64,000 nucleotides of DNA from Desulfatitalea alkaliphila (GCF_022968795.1 NZ_JALJRB010000010.1:80971-144970), one strand, 5' to 3'. Shown: positions 18,490 through 27,344, counted from the first letter of the stretch. Numbers and translations are program-made. Notes: a model not told the origin generated them from the letters alone.

Positions 18490-18759
18490 TCACTTGCCGA
18501 CCAGAGAGACCAGGGTGGCGCCCCATCCGCCGGCTTCGGGCGGCGCGTCCGCGAAACCGCCCACCAGCGGATGCTTGGCAAGCAGCGACCGCACCCGCGC
18601 CTTCTGCATTCCCGTCCCTTTGCCATGGATCACCCGCACGGCGAAAATGCCCTTCTCGTGACAGGCGGACAAATAATCGTCCAACAAGTCGGGCAACTCC
18701 TTGGGATTGAAGGTGTGCAGGTCCAACACGCCGTCGATGGGTACCTCAATGGGCTTCAT
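18490..18759 (-). CDS. Small Smr-domain protein
   Basis: 89-aa stand-alone Smr domain. LDLHTF (the D-L-H motif), VRVIHGKGTGMQKARVRSLL and the C-terminal GGWGATLVSL are the three Smr signatures. Smr domains are nucleases, some cutting RNA on stalled ribosomes and some nicking DNA; which applies here is not decidable. ATG 18759 follows AGGAG by 7 nt; an upstream in-frame TTG overlaps that site. Lies downstream of the iron-sulfur protein gene on the same strand. Confidence 0.85.
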   Translation of the reverse strand: MKPIEVPIDGVLDLHTFNPKELPDLLDDYLSACHEKGIFAVRVIHGKGTGMQKARVRSLLAKHPLVGGFADAPPEAGGWGATLVSLVGK

Positions 18760-18921
18760 ATACAAACTCCTGAGCGTCCCCTTCGCATCGCAACGCCCTG
18801 AACTTCCTGTTCCTGCAGGATGGACGGTGCGCCTTGCCGAGCCACCGCCCAGCGAAAAGCGGTCGGCGATGATGAGAATGATGAAAATGAAAATCGTCTT
18901 GGCCGAGGTGGATGATGGCGC

Positions 18922-20004
18922 TCATCCACCGACACCGCTTTTCATGGCTGCCCTGAGGGCTTTGCCGTCTTTGGGAGGCGCGGGGATATCGGTGCGATTG
19001 TGCATGCTGATGGCCTCCTCCGGGCATCCGGTGGCACACACGGCACACCCGAAGCAGCGGTCCAGATCCACAACCGGCACGCTCTCCGGCCCCATCTCCA
19101 GGGCATCGGCCGGACAGCGGTCGAGACAGGTTTCACAAGCGACGCAACGCTCGGCGTCGAAGTGCGGCGCGAAGCCGGAGCTGAAGGCCAAGCCGGGCTT
19201 GGGCTTGGCCAGGGCGCGGGTCACGGCCACGCAGTGCCAACGGTCGCAGTTGCATATGAAGCCGATGTCGTCGGCCATATTGGTGCTCATGTGGATCAGC
19301 CCGGCCGCTTCGGCCCGTTCGAGCACCTCCCGCGCTTCGGCCTTACTCACTTGGCGTCCGTTCAAGCGCTCGACGGCGAACTGCGCCCCCAGGCCGAACT
19401 GCATGCACACATCGTCGGGCATGTCGTGGGTCTCCTCGCCCCGCAGGCGGGCCGCGTGGCGGCAAAAACAGGTGGTGACGGCAATGGCATCGTACTTGTC
19501 GATGTAGGCTTGCACCTGGTCGTAGGTGTGAACCCGGTTGCCCACGGCTACGGTGCGGGCGACGGTGATCACGCGGTTGGTGGGAAAGGTCGGCTTGTCG
19601 ATGTGGGAGCGCGCATCGAAAGCCTTTTTATAGTCGTAAATGAGCCTGGCCAAACGCTTGTCCCGCTCTGTGGCACGCCCGGGCATGAATTGAAATTCGA
19701 GGATGCCCGGCATGAAACGGGCGCTTTGGTAATAAACGGTGTCGCCCATGCGCACCGCCATGCAGAGTCCTTTATCGGCCATGGCTTCCAGGATCGGCTC
19801 GATTTGCGCCACGGGCCGGCCCATCTGCTTGGCCAGGTCGGCGGCCGCGAAGGGTCCCCGGGGCATGGCGTTGTTCACCTCGGCCTCGGAAGGTGTGAAC
19901 ATCTCCTCCACCATGACGAAGAATTCAGGAATATCCATCCCGGAAAAGTCGCCGCCGCGTTTTTGCATCACGCTGAGCAGTTCGCGATAAACAGGATCGG
20001 TCAT
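18922..20004 (-). CDS. 4Fe-4S dicluster-type iron-sulfur protein with winged-helix-like N-terminus
   Basis: 360 aa. Residues ~45-95 (FAAADLAKQMGRPVAQIEPILEAMADKGL) look like a winged-helix or MarR-like fold. The middle contains a Cys-rich stretch (TTCFCRHAARL, later FICNCDRWHC) that may bind another cluster. The C-terminus has two classical 4Fe-4S motifs, CVACETCLDRCP and CFGCAVCATGCP. Such ferredoxin-like proteins are frequent in anaerobic Desulfobacterota beside CoA-ester enzymes, where they likely carry electrons. The true partner is unknown. An NMO-like flavoprotein precedes it on the same strand and is a candidate redox partner. Confidence 0.75.
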   Translation of the reverse strand: MTDPVYRELLSVMQKRGGDFSGMDIPEFFVMVEEMFTPSEAEVNNAMPRGPFAAADLAKQMGRPVAQIEPILEAMADKGLCMAVRMGDTVYYQSARFMPGILEFQFMPGRATERDKRLARLIYDYKKAFDARSHIDKPTFPTNRVITVARTVAVGNRVHTYDQVQAYIDKYDAIAVTTCFCRHAARLRGEETHDMPDDVCMQFGLGAQFAVERLNGRQVSKAEAREVLERAEAAGLIHMSTNMADDIGFICNCDRWHCVAVTRALAKPKPGLAFSSGFAPHFDAERCVACETCLDRCPADALEMGPESVPVVDLDRCFGCAVCATGCPEEAISMHNRTDIPAPPKDGKALRAAMKSGVGG

Positions 20005-20108
20005 CAGAAGGCTCCTTTTTCAGTCGCTTCAAGGCGTCTGCAGTTGAAGGTCACTCGCTCGATTTGAGTTGATATTCCCCTTTTTCCGCGCGGCTGCAAG
20101 CAGCGCAT

Positions 20109-21083
20109 TCAGCCCAAAAATTTGGTCAGGCGTTCTTTGATGATCGCTTCGGCCTCGGCCATGATCCGGTCGATGAGTTCCCGGCAGGTGGGGATGTCGT
20201 GGATCAGGCCGGCCACCATGCCGCAGGACCAGACACCGGTCTCGGTCTTGCCCTCCATCATGATTTTGGGATAAACCCCGGCCACCTCCTCGATGATGTC
20301 CTCGAACTTGATCTCCTGGCCGAGGCGCGTCTCTTTTTCCAGCAGGCGTTTGACGGCGTCGTTGTACATCACCCGCTCGGTGTTGCGCAGGGGCCGCATC
20401 ACCAGCCGCGTGTCCAGCTCACTGGCCGCCACGATGGCGTTTTTCACGTTCTCGTGCACCGGCGCCTCTCGAGTGGCGATGAAGCGGGTGCCCATGTTGA
20501 TGCCGTCCGCCCCCAGGGCCAAACCGGCCACCAGGCTGCGGCCATCGGCCATGCCACCGGAAGCCACGAACGGAATCTTCAGCTCCTCGGCGGCCCGCGG
20601 CAGCAGGATCATGTTGGGAATGTCGTCCTCGCCCGGGTGGCCGCCGCACTCGAAGCCGTCCACCGACACCGCATCGCAGCCGATTTTTTCGGCCTTGAGC
20701 GAGTGGCGCACCGATGTGCACTTGTGGATCACCTTGATGCCGGCGGCGTGCAAAGGCGGCAAATAGGGCTCTGGATTGCGGCCCGCCGTCTCCACGATCT
20801 TCACCCCGCCCTCCACGATGGCGCGGATATAACCCGGGTAGTCCGGCGGTTGCAACGCGGGCAGAAAGGTGAGATTCACGCCGAACGGCTTGTCGGTCAT
20901 CTCGCGGCAGCGGGCGATCTCCTTGGCCAGATTCTCGGGTGTTTTTTGCGTCAAGGCGGTGATGATCCCCAGGCCGCCGGCATTGGACACGGCCGCGGCC
21001 AACTCGGCGAAGCCGACATAGTGCATCCCCCCTTGGATGATCGGGTGTTGGATGCCGAACAGTTCGGTGATGCGTGTTTTCAT
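20109..21083 (-). CDS. NMO/2-nitropropane dioxygenase-like flavin oxidoreductase
   Basis: 324-aa FMN-dependent TIM barrel of the nitronate monooxygenase-like family. The start MKTRITELFGIQHPIIQGGMHYVG is the family N-terminal block, followed by NAGGLGIITA, DKPFGVNL, CDAVSVDGFECGGHPGE (phosphate-binding region) and VASGGMADGRSLVAGLALGADGINMGTRF. In anaerobes these often act as NAD(P)H-linked enoyl reductases rather than nitronate oxidases, so the substrate is open. AAGGAG lies 9 nt before ATG 21083; the open frame runs further upstream but without family similarity. Confidence 0.83.
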   Translation of the reverse strand: MKTRITELFGIQHPIIQGGMHYVGFAELAAAVSNAGGLGIITALTQKTPENLAKEIARCREMTDKPFGVNLTFLPALQPPDYPGYIRAIVEGGVKIVETAGRNPEPYLPPLHAAGIKVIHKCTSVRHSLKAEKIGCDAVSVDGFECGGHPGEDDIPNMILLPRAAEELKIPFVASGGMADGRSLVAGLALGADGINMGTRFIATREAPVHENVKNAIVAASELDTRLVMRPLRNTERVMYNDAVKRLLEKETRLGQEIKFEDIIEEVAGVYPKIMMEGKTETGVWSCGMVAGLIHDIPTCRELIDRIMAEAEAIIKERLTKFLG

Positions 21084-21195
21084 GCGTGAACGCTCCTTGG
21101 TTCGGTTGAAGGTGGACAACGATATCAAAATATCATAGCAAAGAATCGACCCGGGTGACCAACCTCTTTTTACCGGATGCCCATCGGTGGTCCGC

Positions 21196-22599
21196 TCATG
21201 CCATTCGGCTTTCCACCTTGCGCACATAGCCTTCGATGTCGCACTTGCGCTCCAGCCCGGCGGCGGCCATGTACCGCAGCTTGCCGAATACGGGGCGCTC
21301 GGCCCAGGCGCGGTCGTGCACACCGAACACCCAGGCGACACCGGCATAGGAGTTGGGATCCCGGCCATCGATGAAATACCGATTGTTGAGCATCAGGGCG
21401 GTGGCAAAGGCGGACGCCGGATCGGGGCACCACTCCAATATCTTTTTGCCCCAGTACATGCGCATGTAATTGTGCATGAATCCGGTGCCGCGCATCTCCT
21501 GCATGGCCGCATTCCAGTAGCGGTCGTGGGTGCGTGCGTTCTCCAGTTGCGCCGGGGTGTACAGGTAGGGCCGCGGATCGTCGCGATGGGCCGCCAACGT
21601 CCGTCGCGCCCACTCCGGAATGCAGGTGTAAGCATCGTAATCAGGGGTGTGATGCACGAAATTGCACGCCAACTCGCGCCGCACCACCAACTGTTCCAGG
21701 AAGGCATCGATCTGCCCGTCGAGGGCAACGGAAGCCCGTCGCCGTGTCAGCGCCATGGCCACCCGCAGCGGAGAAATCTGACCGAAATGCAGATAGGGGC
21801 TCAGATGGGAGACATCATCGGTCTGGGGCTGGTTGCCATGGGCCGTGTATTGCGCCAGGCCGTTGCGAATGAAGTGCTGCAAGCGTTTTTCCGCCTCGCG
21901 TGCACCGCCCACGAAAAACCGGTCGGCCGGCACAACCCTCTCGTCGACACCCGGCACCGGGCTCAAGTCATCCAGCGACACCGGTGCCAACGCCTTGGAC
22001 ATTCGCGGCACCCCGCCGGTGCGGCGCAGGGCCACGGTGGGCACCGGCTTTAGGAAGCCCGCCAGGTGGCGTCGGATTTTGGGTCGGATGGTGCGCGCCG
22101 CATATTCCGCCTTGTCGCTGACCAGATCCACGGGCACCACCACATCGCTCTCCACCTGAACGACCGCACAACGCGCCTGATCGGCGACCTCCCGCCGCCA
22201 TTGCTTCTGATGGCGCAGGTAACCCCGGTCGCACACCACGGCCGCGGCCTTGTGTGCGGCGTTCAAGGCGACCTCGGGCGGATGCCCGATCACCACGGCC
22301 AACCGAACGCCCGATTTGGCCAGATCGTCCCGGACCTCGCGCAATCCTTCAAGCATGAAACGGTAATGACGCTGGTTGGCCTCCGGGTAATCCGGGGTCA
22401 AACCGAAAACCACTAGAAGCGGCAGTGCGCAATGATTGGCCATTGCCACTGCGCAGGTCAACGCATGATTGTCTTGGGCCCGCTGGGATTGCTGCATCCA
22501 GTAGAGAATGAAGTCGCCGCCGCGCAGGGGTTGGTCGTTGAGCACCTGGATACGTGCCGGCGCGATGGGGTGCGGAAAGGCGAGGGCCGATTCAAACAT
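21196..22599 (-). CDS. phr: Class II deoxyribodipyrimidine photolyase
   Basis: 467-aa FAD photolyase that reverses cyclobutane pyrimidine dimers using light. LYWMQQSQRAQDNHAL is the class II start; SHLSPYLHFGQISP, ELACNFVHHTPDYDAY and MRGTGFMHNYMRMYWGKKILEW with NRYFIDGRDPNSYAGVAWVFGVHDR are class II FAD/DNA-binding blocks. ATG 22599 is chosen: GGGAG lies 8 nt upstream and it overlaps the preceding gene's stop by 8 nt. A TTG at 22647 abuts its ribosome site. Photolyase in a presumed anaerobe suggests exposure to light, for example in shallow sediment. Confidence 0.93.
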   Translation of the reverse strand: MFESALAFPHPIAPARIQVLNDQPLRGGDFILYWMQQSQRAQDNHALTCAVAMANHCALPLLVVFGLTPDYPEANQRHYRFMLEGLREVRDDLAKSGVRLAVVIGHPPEVALNAAHKAAAVVCDRGYLRHQKQWRREVADQARCAVVQVESDVVVPVDLVSDKAEYAARTIRPKIRRHLAGFLKPVPTVALRRTGGVPRMSKALAPVSLDDLSPVPGVDERVVPADRFFVGGAREAEKRLQHFIRNGLAQYTAHGNQPQTDDVSHLSPYLHFGQISPLRVAMALTRRRASVALDGQIDAFLEQLVVRRELACNFVHHTPDYDAYTCIPEWARRTLAAHRDDPRPYLYTPAQLENARTHDRYWNAAMQEMRGTGFMHNYMRMYWGKKILEWCPDPASAFATALMLNNRYFIDGRDPNSYAGVAWVFGVHDRAWAERPVFGKLRYMAAAGLERKCDIEGYVRKVESRMA

Positions 22600-23104
22600 T
22601 CGTCGAGCTCCCGGCGCGATGGGGCGTTTTGGGTCGCTGCTTGACAATCTCCTTTAACGGCGCTGCAACCACATCGAAGCCCAGTTTGGCCCTCAGCAAG
22701 ATCCGGCCCGGCCGGCGCGTGAAATGGATCAAGTGGGAAAGGCAACGGCAATCGGAGCAGCCGAACCCGCGCACCGCTGTTCCGGCCTCCGGGCCCTCGG
22801 TCAGCGCCGCGGCCCAATCATGCTCCCGAACAGGGGGGCCGATCGCCATCCACGCCGCGACCACCTTGGCTGCGGTACGCAGGTGGTCAATGTGCCAGTG
22901 GGCCTTGACCAGTGGTTGCAAATGACGTCCCAAGCGCGCAGCCAGCCCGCCCGGTCCGAAAGCGCTTCCCGCATAGACATACCAACCACGGTCGAATACC
23001 ATGGGTCCTAAACGGCCCACCTGAATGGTCCTGGAACCGGGCAAGAACAGGATCAGCAGGTAGCTGCCTTTGGCATCCGGCAATGAATCGTGCAGTTTGC
23101 TCAT
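22592..23104 (-). CDS. DUF123 / GIY-YIG-like protein
   Basis: 170-aa member of the DUF123 (PF01986) family, a GIY-YIG-like fold. GSYLLILF, GRLGPMVFDRGWYVYAGSAFGPGGLAARLGRHL (the G-x-Y...Y-V-Y-A-G-S core), HWHIDHLRTAAKV and a C-terminal pair of Cys in CSDCRCLSH are the family marks. Activity is uncharacterised; the fold suggests a nuclease. The start at 23104 is inferred from the domain edge, as the ribosome site is weak. Its stop overlaps the photolyase start by 8 nt, so the two are translationally coupled, hinting at a DNA-repair role. Confidence 0.8.
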   Translation of the reverse strand: MSKLHDSLPDAKGSYLLILFLPGSRTIQVGRLGPMVFDRGWYVYAGSAFGPGGLAARLGRHLQPLVKAHWHIDHLRTAAKVVAAWMAIGPPVREHDWAAALTEGPEAGTAVRGFGCSDCRCLSHLIHFTRRPGRILLRAKLGFDVVAAPLKEIVKQRPKTPHRAGSSTNV

Positions 23105-23352
23105 TCGAAGTGCCCTATCCTTGCGCCGCCCCCGACGCGCCGATGGATGAAACCCGCACACCTCTTGTCCGCTGCCGGTCGCCGGAGAGGGTACCACGAC
23201 CCTATGGATAGTCCCTCGATCTTCGGCCACCCCCCCGCCCCATTTGAATTGGCTGCATCTTCAAGAGGCCGATTCCGGAAGCACGCCATCCATGTTATGT
23301 TGGGAGCGGTGCGTTAATCAAGCATGGAATCCAAGTGAATCGGGAGGCGCCG

Positions 23353-24279
23353 ATGCGGGTGGACAGAACCGTTACCACAGCCATCGACCCGGAACTTTGC
23401 ACGGGTTGTGGATTGTGTATCGAGGTGTGCCCCAGCGAAACCATCACTTTGTTACATGGCAAGGCGGTGGTTTCGGGGAAAGAGTCTTTGAATTGCGGGC
23501 ATTGTGCCGCCGTCTGCCCTACCGGCGCTGTAGCGGTCGGCGCCATCGATCCCGACATGTCGGCCTTTCAAACCTTCCAGGAAGAAACGACCTGGTCCCC
23601 CCATGGTCGCTACGATACGGCGGCGCTGGTCAACTTGATGCGCTCCCGGCGTTCATGTCGCAATTTCAGGCAGCAACCGGTTGCACGGGATATTCTGGAG
23701 GATCTGATCCGTATCGGCATTACCGCGCCCTCCGGATCCAACTGCCAGATGTGGACCTTCACCGTCCTGCCGGACCCCGCCGCCGTGCGTGCCTTGGCCG
23801 CGCGCATCGGGGATTTTTTCCGCAAACTCAACCGATTGGCGCAAAAGAAGTGGCTGCGCAAATTGCTCAAAGGGGTCGGGCGGCCCGAACTGGACCACTA
23901 TTACCGCAACCATTTCGAGAGCATTGCAAGAGGGCTGTTGCAATGGGACAACGGCGGGCGCGATCTGTTGTTTCACAACGCCCCGGCGGCCATCGTGGTC
24001 GCCGCCAAGAACCAGGCGAGCTGCCCGGCGGAAGATGCACTGCTGGCGACCCAGAACATCCTGCTTGCGGCGCACAGCATGGGGCTGGGCACCTGCCTGA
24101 TCGGTTTTGCCATTGCCGCCATGCATCGGAGCGATGAAATCAAGGCGCTGCTCCGGCTGCCGGCGGATGAAACCCCCTACGCCGTCATCGCCCTGGGGTA
24201 TCCGCGCGAAAAGTACCAACGGGTTACGGGCAGAAAGAAGGCAACGGTGAGGTATATCGATTTTATTTCACCACCCTGA
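23353..24279 (+). CDS. Ferredoxin-fused nitroreductase family protein
   Basis: 308 aa. N-terminal dicluster ferredoxin module (CTGCGLCIEVCP and CGHCAAVCPTGA, residues ~15-60) joined to an FMN nitroreductase domain (~95-300: MRSRRSCRNFRQQPVARDILEDLIRIGITAPSGSNCQMWTF, later MGLGTCLIGFAIAA and VIALGYP). This fusion is common in anaerobes and lets ferredoxin electrons reach the flavin; substrates are mostly unknown. GGGAGG lies 5 nt before ATG 23353, against an upstream GTG. Its end overlaps the convergent next gene by 17 nt. Confidence 0.88.
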   Translation: MRVDRTVTTAIDPELCTGCGLCIEVCPSETITLLHGKAVVSGKESLNCGHCAAVCPTGAVAVGAIDPDMSAFQTFQEETTWSPHGRYDTAALVNLMRSRRSCRNFRQQPVARDILEDLIRIGITAPSGSNCQMWTFTVLPDPAAVRALAARIGDFFRKLNRLAQKKWLRKLLKGVGRPELDHYYRNHFESIARGLLQWDNGGRDLLFHNAPAAIVVAAKNQASCPAEDALLATQNILLAAHSMGLGTCLIGFAIAAMHRSDEIKALLRLPADETPYAVIALGYPREKYQRVTGRKKATVRYIDFISPP

Positions 24280-25087
24280 GGCGGTGGGTGCGGCGCAGAT
24301 GCTCCCAGAGGGCGCGCAATATGACGGCGCAGGCTTCGTCGGGAAGGGGGTCTTGCAGGTTGCCGCGTTCGGCGCAGGAGCGAAGCAACGATGCATTGCC
24401 GCTGTAAAGGCCGAATTGTTCTTTGATATAAGCGGCCAGTCCGGAGTGCAGGCCGTCCAACGCATCGGATGTCATGTTGGCCAGCGTGGTGCGATCTTTG
24501 AGGGGCATGGCGGCGGCGAGATGTGCCACGGCATCGTCCACCGTGAGGGGTTGCTTGGTCGGACCATTCTCGGCAGGGATGACATGCTTGGCGGGGTGCT
24601 CCGGATGCATTCCCGATTTGACAAGGCCGAGATAGACCGCCGTCTCCAGCACCTTGCGGGTCTGGGTGTAGATGTTGATATCCTCACTGTCCTGCAAGCC
24701 GGTAACGAACACGGTTTTGATGTGTTGTTGCGACAGCCAGGAGGCAATCAGAGAAGCGGCCTCGAAAAGGGGATATTGCCCCAGGTCCACGTGCAAAAAC
24801 TGCCGCTGGTGCTTGAGGGCCGCCTGCACCACCTTACGGGTCCAGGGGGTGGCCTGGTTGCGGGAGACCACCAGGGTGCCGTCCGCTTCGGCCGTGTTTT
24901 TGTCCAACGCCTCCTGAAACCCTATGGTTGCGGTCTCTTGCAACTGGTAGACGCTGGGCAGCGATCCCATGGCATTACGCTTGCCGAGGGGGGTCCAGCC
25001 CCCGTGGGGGATGCTTAACTTGATGGCGGTATCCAGCGCGGCCAGTTCCACACCGGTTTGTCCGCTGGTGAGCACTTTACGGATCAT
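24263..25087 (-). CDS. Putative molybdenum carrier-like (cpYpsA) protein with extra C-terminal domain
   Basis: 274 aa. Residues 1-~160 match the 'putative molybdenum carrier' family (PF12694), a Rossmann-like LOG/DprA relative: KVLTSGQTGVELAALDTAI, HGGWTPLGKRNAMG, ADGTLVVSRNQATPWTRKV and FVTGLQDSEDINIY. The name rests on structural similarity; true function is unproven. The last ~100 residues (LTVDDAVAHLAAAMPLKDRTTLANMT...) form a separate helical segment that I associate with DUF6794. GAGAGG lies 8 nt before ATG 25087. It follows speE on the minus strand after ~70 bp. Confidence 0.72.
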   Translation of the reverse strand: MIRKVLTSGQTGVELAALDTAIKLSIPHGGWTPLGKRNAMGSLPSVYQLQETATIGFQEALDKNTAEADGTLVVSRNQATPWTRKVVQAALKHQRQFLHVDLGQYPLFEAASLIASWLSQQHIKTVFVTGLQDSEDINIYTQTRKVLETAVYLGLVKSGMHPEHPAKHVIPAENGPTKQPLTVDDAVAHLAAAMPLKDRTTLANMTSDALDGLHSGLAAYIKEQFGLYSGNASLLRSCAERGNLQDPLPDEACAVILRALWEHLRRTHRLRVVK

Positions 25088-25155
25088 AGGGACGACCTCT
25101 CGCGAAAACCCTGGTGGGGAAACCGTCAATCCGGGCGGCATCGGCCGCCGACGAT

Positions 25156-26085
25156 CTATCGTATGGCACGGGGCAGTGCGGCCAAAGAGTAGACATGATT
25201 CTCCGCCGCGATGGCGTCGCGCAAATATTTGGGCGGGTGCATCAAGGCACGCATGGTGCGCCCGTCGAACATGCGCAAAGGGCCGTCGATCAATCCCGCC
25301 AACCGCTCATCGACGGCCTCCGGTTCCGGATCCTCCCAGCCCACCGTGTCGTCCGCGCCACATACGAACCCCATGGGCGATCCCCAACTGGGCACGGGGA
25401 CCAGCCAATGCCACATGCGTTGGAAAACCGAGGCGACGGTATTGGCCAGCCGGACGTGCAACTGCATCTCCACAGGGCCCGCAAGCCCGGCTTGTATGAC
25501 AAAACAGCCGCCGGGCGCCAATGCCCGCCGACACTGTGCAAAATATTCGCGCGTGAACAGCTTGGCACTGGGCCCGTGCTCCAGCGGATCGGTCAGGTCG
25601 GAAACGATCACATCCCAATTTCCCGGCACCGCATCCACGTACGCCAGAGCATCGGCGATCACCACCCGGCTACGCGGATCGTCAAAAGCGCCCTGGTGCA
25701 TCTCCGGCAGGTGGCGCCGGCAGGCATCGACCACCGCACCGTCCAGATCCACCATGACCGCTTCCGTCACGGTTTTCCATTTGAGGGCTTCGCGCAACGC
25801 CGCCCCTTCGCCTCCGCCGAGAATCAACACCTTTTTCGGGCCACCTTGCAAAAGGCAAGGCGGGTGCACCAAGGCCTCGTGGTACATAAATTCATCGCCG
25901 GTGCACGATTGCCAACAACCGTCGAGCACCAGCGCCTTGCCGGTGGCACCCGACCGCACGATCATCATTTCCTGGAAACGTGTCTTCTGCTGGTGCACCA
26001 CCTCTAGGATGCCATGGCAAACGGCATCGTAGGGGTTGTTGTATTCAGTCAACCATAGGCTGCCGGGGGTCTCATGGGAATGCAT
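25156..26085 (-). CDS. speE: Spermidine synthase
   Basis: 309-aa SpeE-family aminopropyltransferase, which joins the propylamine group of decarboxylated S-adenosylmethionine to putrescine. N-terminal WLTEYNNPYDAVCHGILEVVHQQKTRFQEMMIV is the family tetramerisation region. VLILGGGEGAALREALKW is the nucleotide-binding glycine motif, MVDLDGAVVDACRRHLPE follows, and VIVSDLTDPLEHGPSAKLFTREYF holds the catalytic Asp loop. ATG 26085 has GAGG close upstream. It lies inside the 3' end of speD (37-nt overlap), so translation is probably coupled. Confidence 0.92.
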   Translation of the reverse strand: MHSHETPGSLWLTEYNNPYDAVCHGILEVVHQQKTRFQEMMIVRSGATGKALVLDGCWQSCTGDEFMYHEALVHPPCLLQGGPKKVLILGGGEGAALREALKWKTVTEAVMVDLDGAVVDACRRHLPEMHQGAFDDPRSRVVIADALAYVDAVPGNWDVIVSDLTDPLEHGPSAKLFTREYFAQCRRALAPGGCFVIQAGLAGPVEMQLHVRLANTVASVFQRMWHWLVPVPSWGSPMGFVCGADDTVGWEDPEPEAVDERLAGLIDGPLRMFDGRTMRALMHPPKYLRDAIAAENHVYSLAALPRAIR

Positions 26086-26483
26086 GTGTCCTCGCAGGAA
26101 CTGTTTGAGGCCATGTTTGCGACCGGCAAGGGCACCCCGCGCCCGCGTTGCAGAACCGTGCGCGCCTGGCGCTTCGCTTCCAGCAGTCCGGTCAGCAGCC
26201 GGCAAGCCGCGACAGGGTCGCAATGGGTGCCGCAGGTGAACGCATCCACGGCGGCATAGCCGGTTTCGGGCCATGTATGAATGGAAATGTGGGATTCGGC
26301 CAACAGGCCCAAGGCCGTCACACCCTGGGGGCTGAACTTGTGGCTCGACAGTGTCAGCAGCGTGGATCCCGATGCCTCGGCCGCACTATTAATGGCACGA
26401 CATATGAACTGCTCGTCATCCAGCAGTTCGGATGGACACTCAAAGAGCTCCAAGATACAGTGTTTACCGGTCGTTTGGTTCAA
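26049..26483 (-). CDS. speD: S-adenosylmethionine decarboxylase proenzyme
   Basis: 144-aa SpeD/SpeH-type pyruvoyl enzyme making the aminopropyl donor for spermidine synthase. AESHISIHTWPETGYAAVDAFTCG holds the self-cleavage site (the Ser of E-S-H becomes the pyruvoyl group) and the catalytic His and Cys. The start is set at TTG 26483: GGAGG lies about 9 nt upstream, and MNQTTGKHCILELFECP then matches the family N-terminus, while an upstream TTG does not. The C-terminal ~30 residues run beyond a minimal SpeD, inside the speE overlap. Together speD-speE form a spermidine unit. Confidence 0.9.
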   Translation of the reverse strand: MNQTTGKHCILELFECPSELLDDEQFICRAINSAAEASGSTLLTLSSHKFSPQGVTALGLLAESHISIHTWPETGYAAVDAFTCGTHCDPVAACRLLTGLLEAKRQARTVLQRGRGVPLPVANMASNSSCEDTCIPMRPPAAYG

Positions 26484-26680
26484 TGTAGGCCCCTCCGTCC
26501 GCCTCAACGCGGTGTTTGGGTGGTTTCACCTCCTCCAATGGATAAGGTAACGCATTGCAACAGACCCAAAGGGCCGCCCCGTCCACCACACACCGAGCGG
26601 GTCGCCCTCAACGAAATCTGAACTAATAAATCCAGGGGGCGCGACGGTCAAGGAAAAAAAGCGCCGACCCGCCCACCTCT

Positions 26681-27154
26681 TCACGGCCGCTGCGGGATGG
26701 GGCAATTGCCCGCCGGCGTCAGCAGTACATATCCTTGCGCTTCATTGTACCCGATGCGACCGGCCAGCTTGAGCAAGGCACGGTCGGAAAACTTGATCCG
26801 ATCCTCGCCCCGCTGCAGGTAGAGGTTGTCCTCCTGAATGAACAACGGATCGGTCTCCAGCGCAATTGTTTCACGGGTATTGAGCATCAGGCGCACCGGA
26901 TCTTCGGCCGTTGCGTCCACCACGAACAAGGGTGTGTCCTCATAGCGGAAATAGACCTTTTCGACGATGTTGTCCCGGACCTGCTGTACGAAATAGCCGT
27001 CCCGGTCGCGACAGATGGCGGCATTGAAATAGTCGACGATTTTCTTGTGCCGCAAGCGCCCACCCTCATTGTACCAATGGCCGAAGCGGTCCATCCAGAA
27101 CACCGCCTCCTCCTTGGGCACCACAACGATCCGCATCTCCTTGTCCACCCCCAT
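26681..27154 (-). CDS. DUF1285-like protein
   Basis: 157 aa. FGHWYNEGGRLRHKKIVDYFNAAICRDRDGYFVQQVRDNIVEKVYFRYEDTPLFVVDATAE, then LFIQEDNLYLQRGEDRIKFSDRALLKLA, follow the pattern of DUF1285 proteins (a bound 'W-x-Y-E-G' strand, a 'V-x-D-x-P-F' strand and a final 'R-x-G-L-x-A-x' strand). No enzymatic motif is known. AGGAG lies 8 nt before ATG 27154. It is 200 bp upstream of speD on the same strand with no clear link to it. Confidence 0.55.
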   Translation of the reverse strand: MGVDKEMRIVVVPKEEAVFWMDRFGHWYNEGGRLRHKKIVDYFNAAICRDRDGYFVQQVRDNIVEKVYFRYEDTPLFVVDATAEDPVRLMLNTRETIALETDPLFIQEDNLYLQRGEDRIKFSDRALLKLAGRIGYNEAQGYVLLTPAGNCPIPQRP

Positions 27155-27263
27155 TGCCCCTGCTCCTGTCCAAATTTAATAGATATTTCGGATGAAACGA
27201 GTACATTGGTACGACAAAACCCGCCACCTTGTCCACCTTCTTACTGAAGAATCGGCCCGACTC

Positions 27264-27317
27264 TTGACAAACCAGCGGCGGCACCATATTGAACGGGTTT
27301 TATGGGCGATTGCCCAT
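27264..27317 (+). promoter_or_regulatory. Putative asd promoter and leader hairpin
   Basis: Perfect -35 TTGACA at 27264-27269, a weak -10 TATTGA at 27287-27292 (17-bp spacer), then a short perfect stem ATGGGC/GCCCAT at 27302-27317 in the presumed leader, 28 bp before the asd ATG. Too small for a known amino-acid riboswitch. Confidence 0.4.
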
Positions 27318-27344
27318 TGACACTGGTTTGCAAGGAGAAACGCC

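Noticed and set aside
16616..21083. CoA-transferase pair plus NMO-like gene as an IpdAB-IpdC ring-opening module
   Set aside because: The B subunit keeps the catalytic-type Glu (FFETG) and tracks GctB closely, and the NMO-like gene is on the other strand with two genes between.
27155..27344. Lysine riboswitch before asd
   Set aside because: The leader is too short (about 50 nt after the putative promoter) and shows only one 6-bp hairpin.
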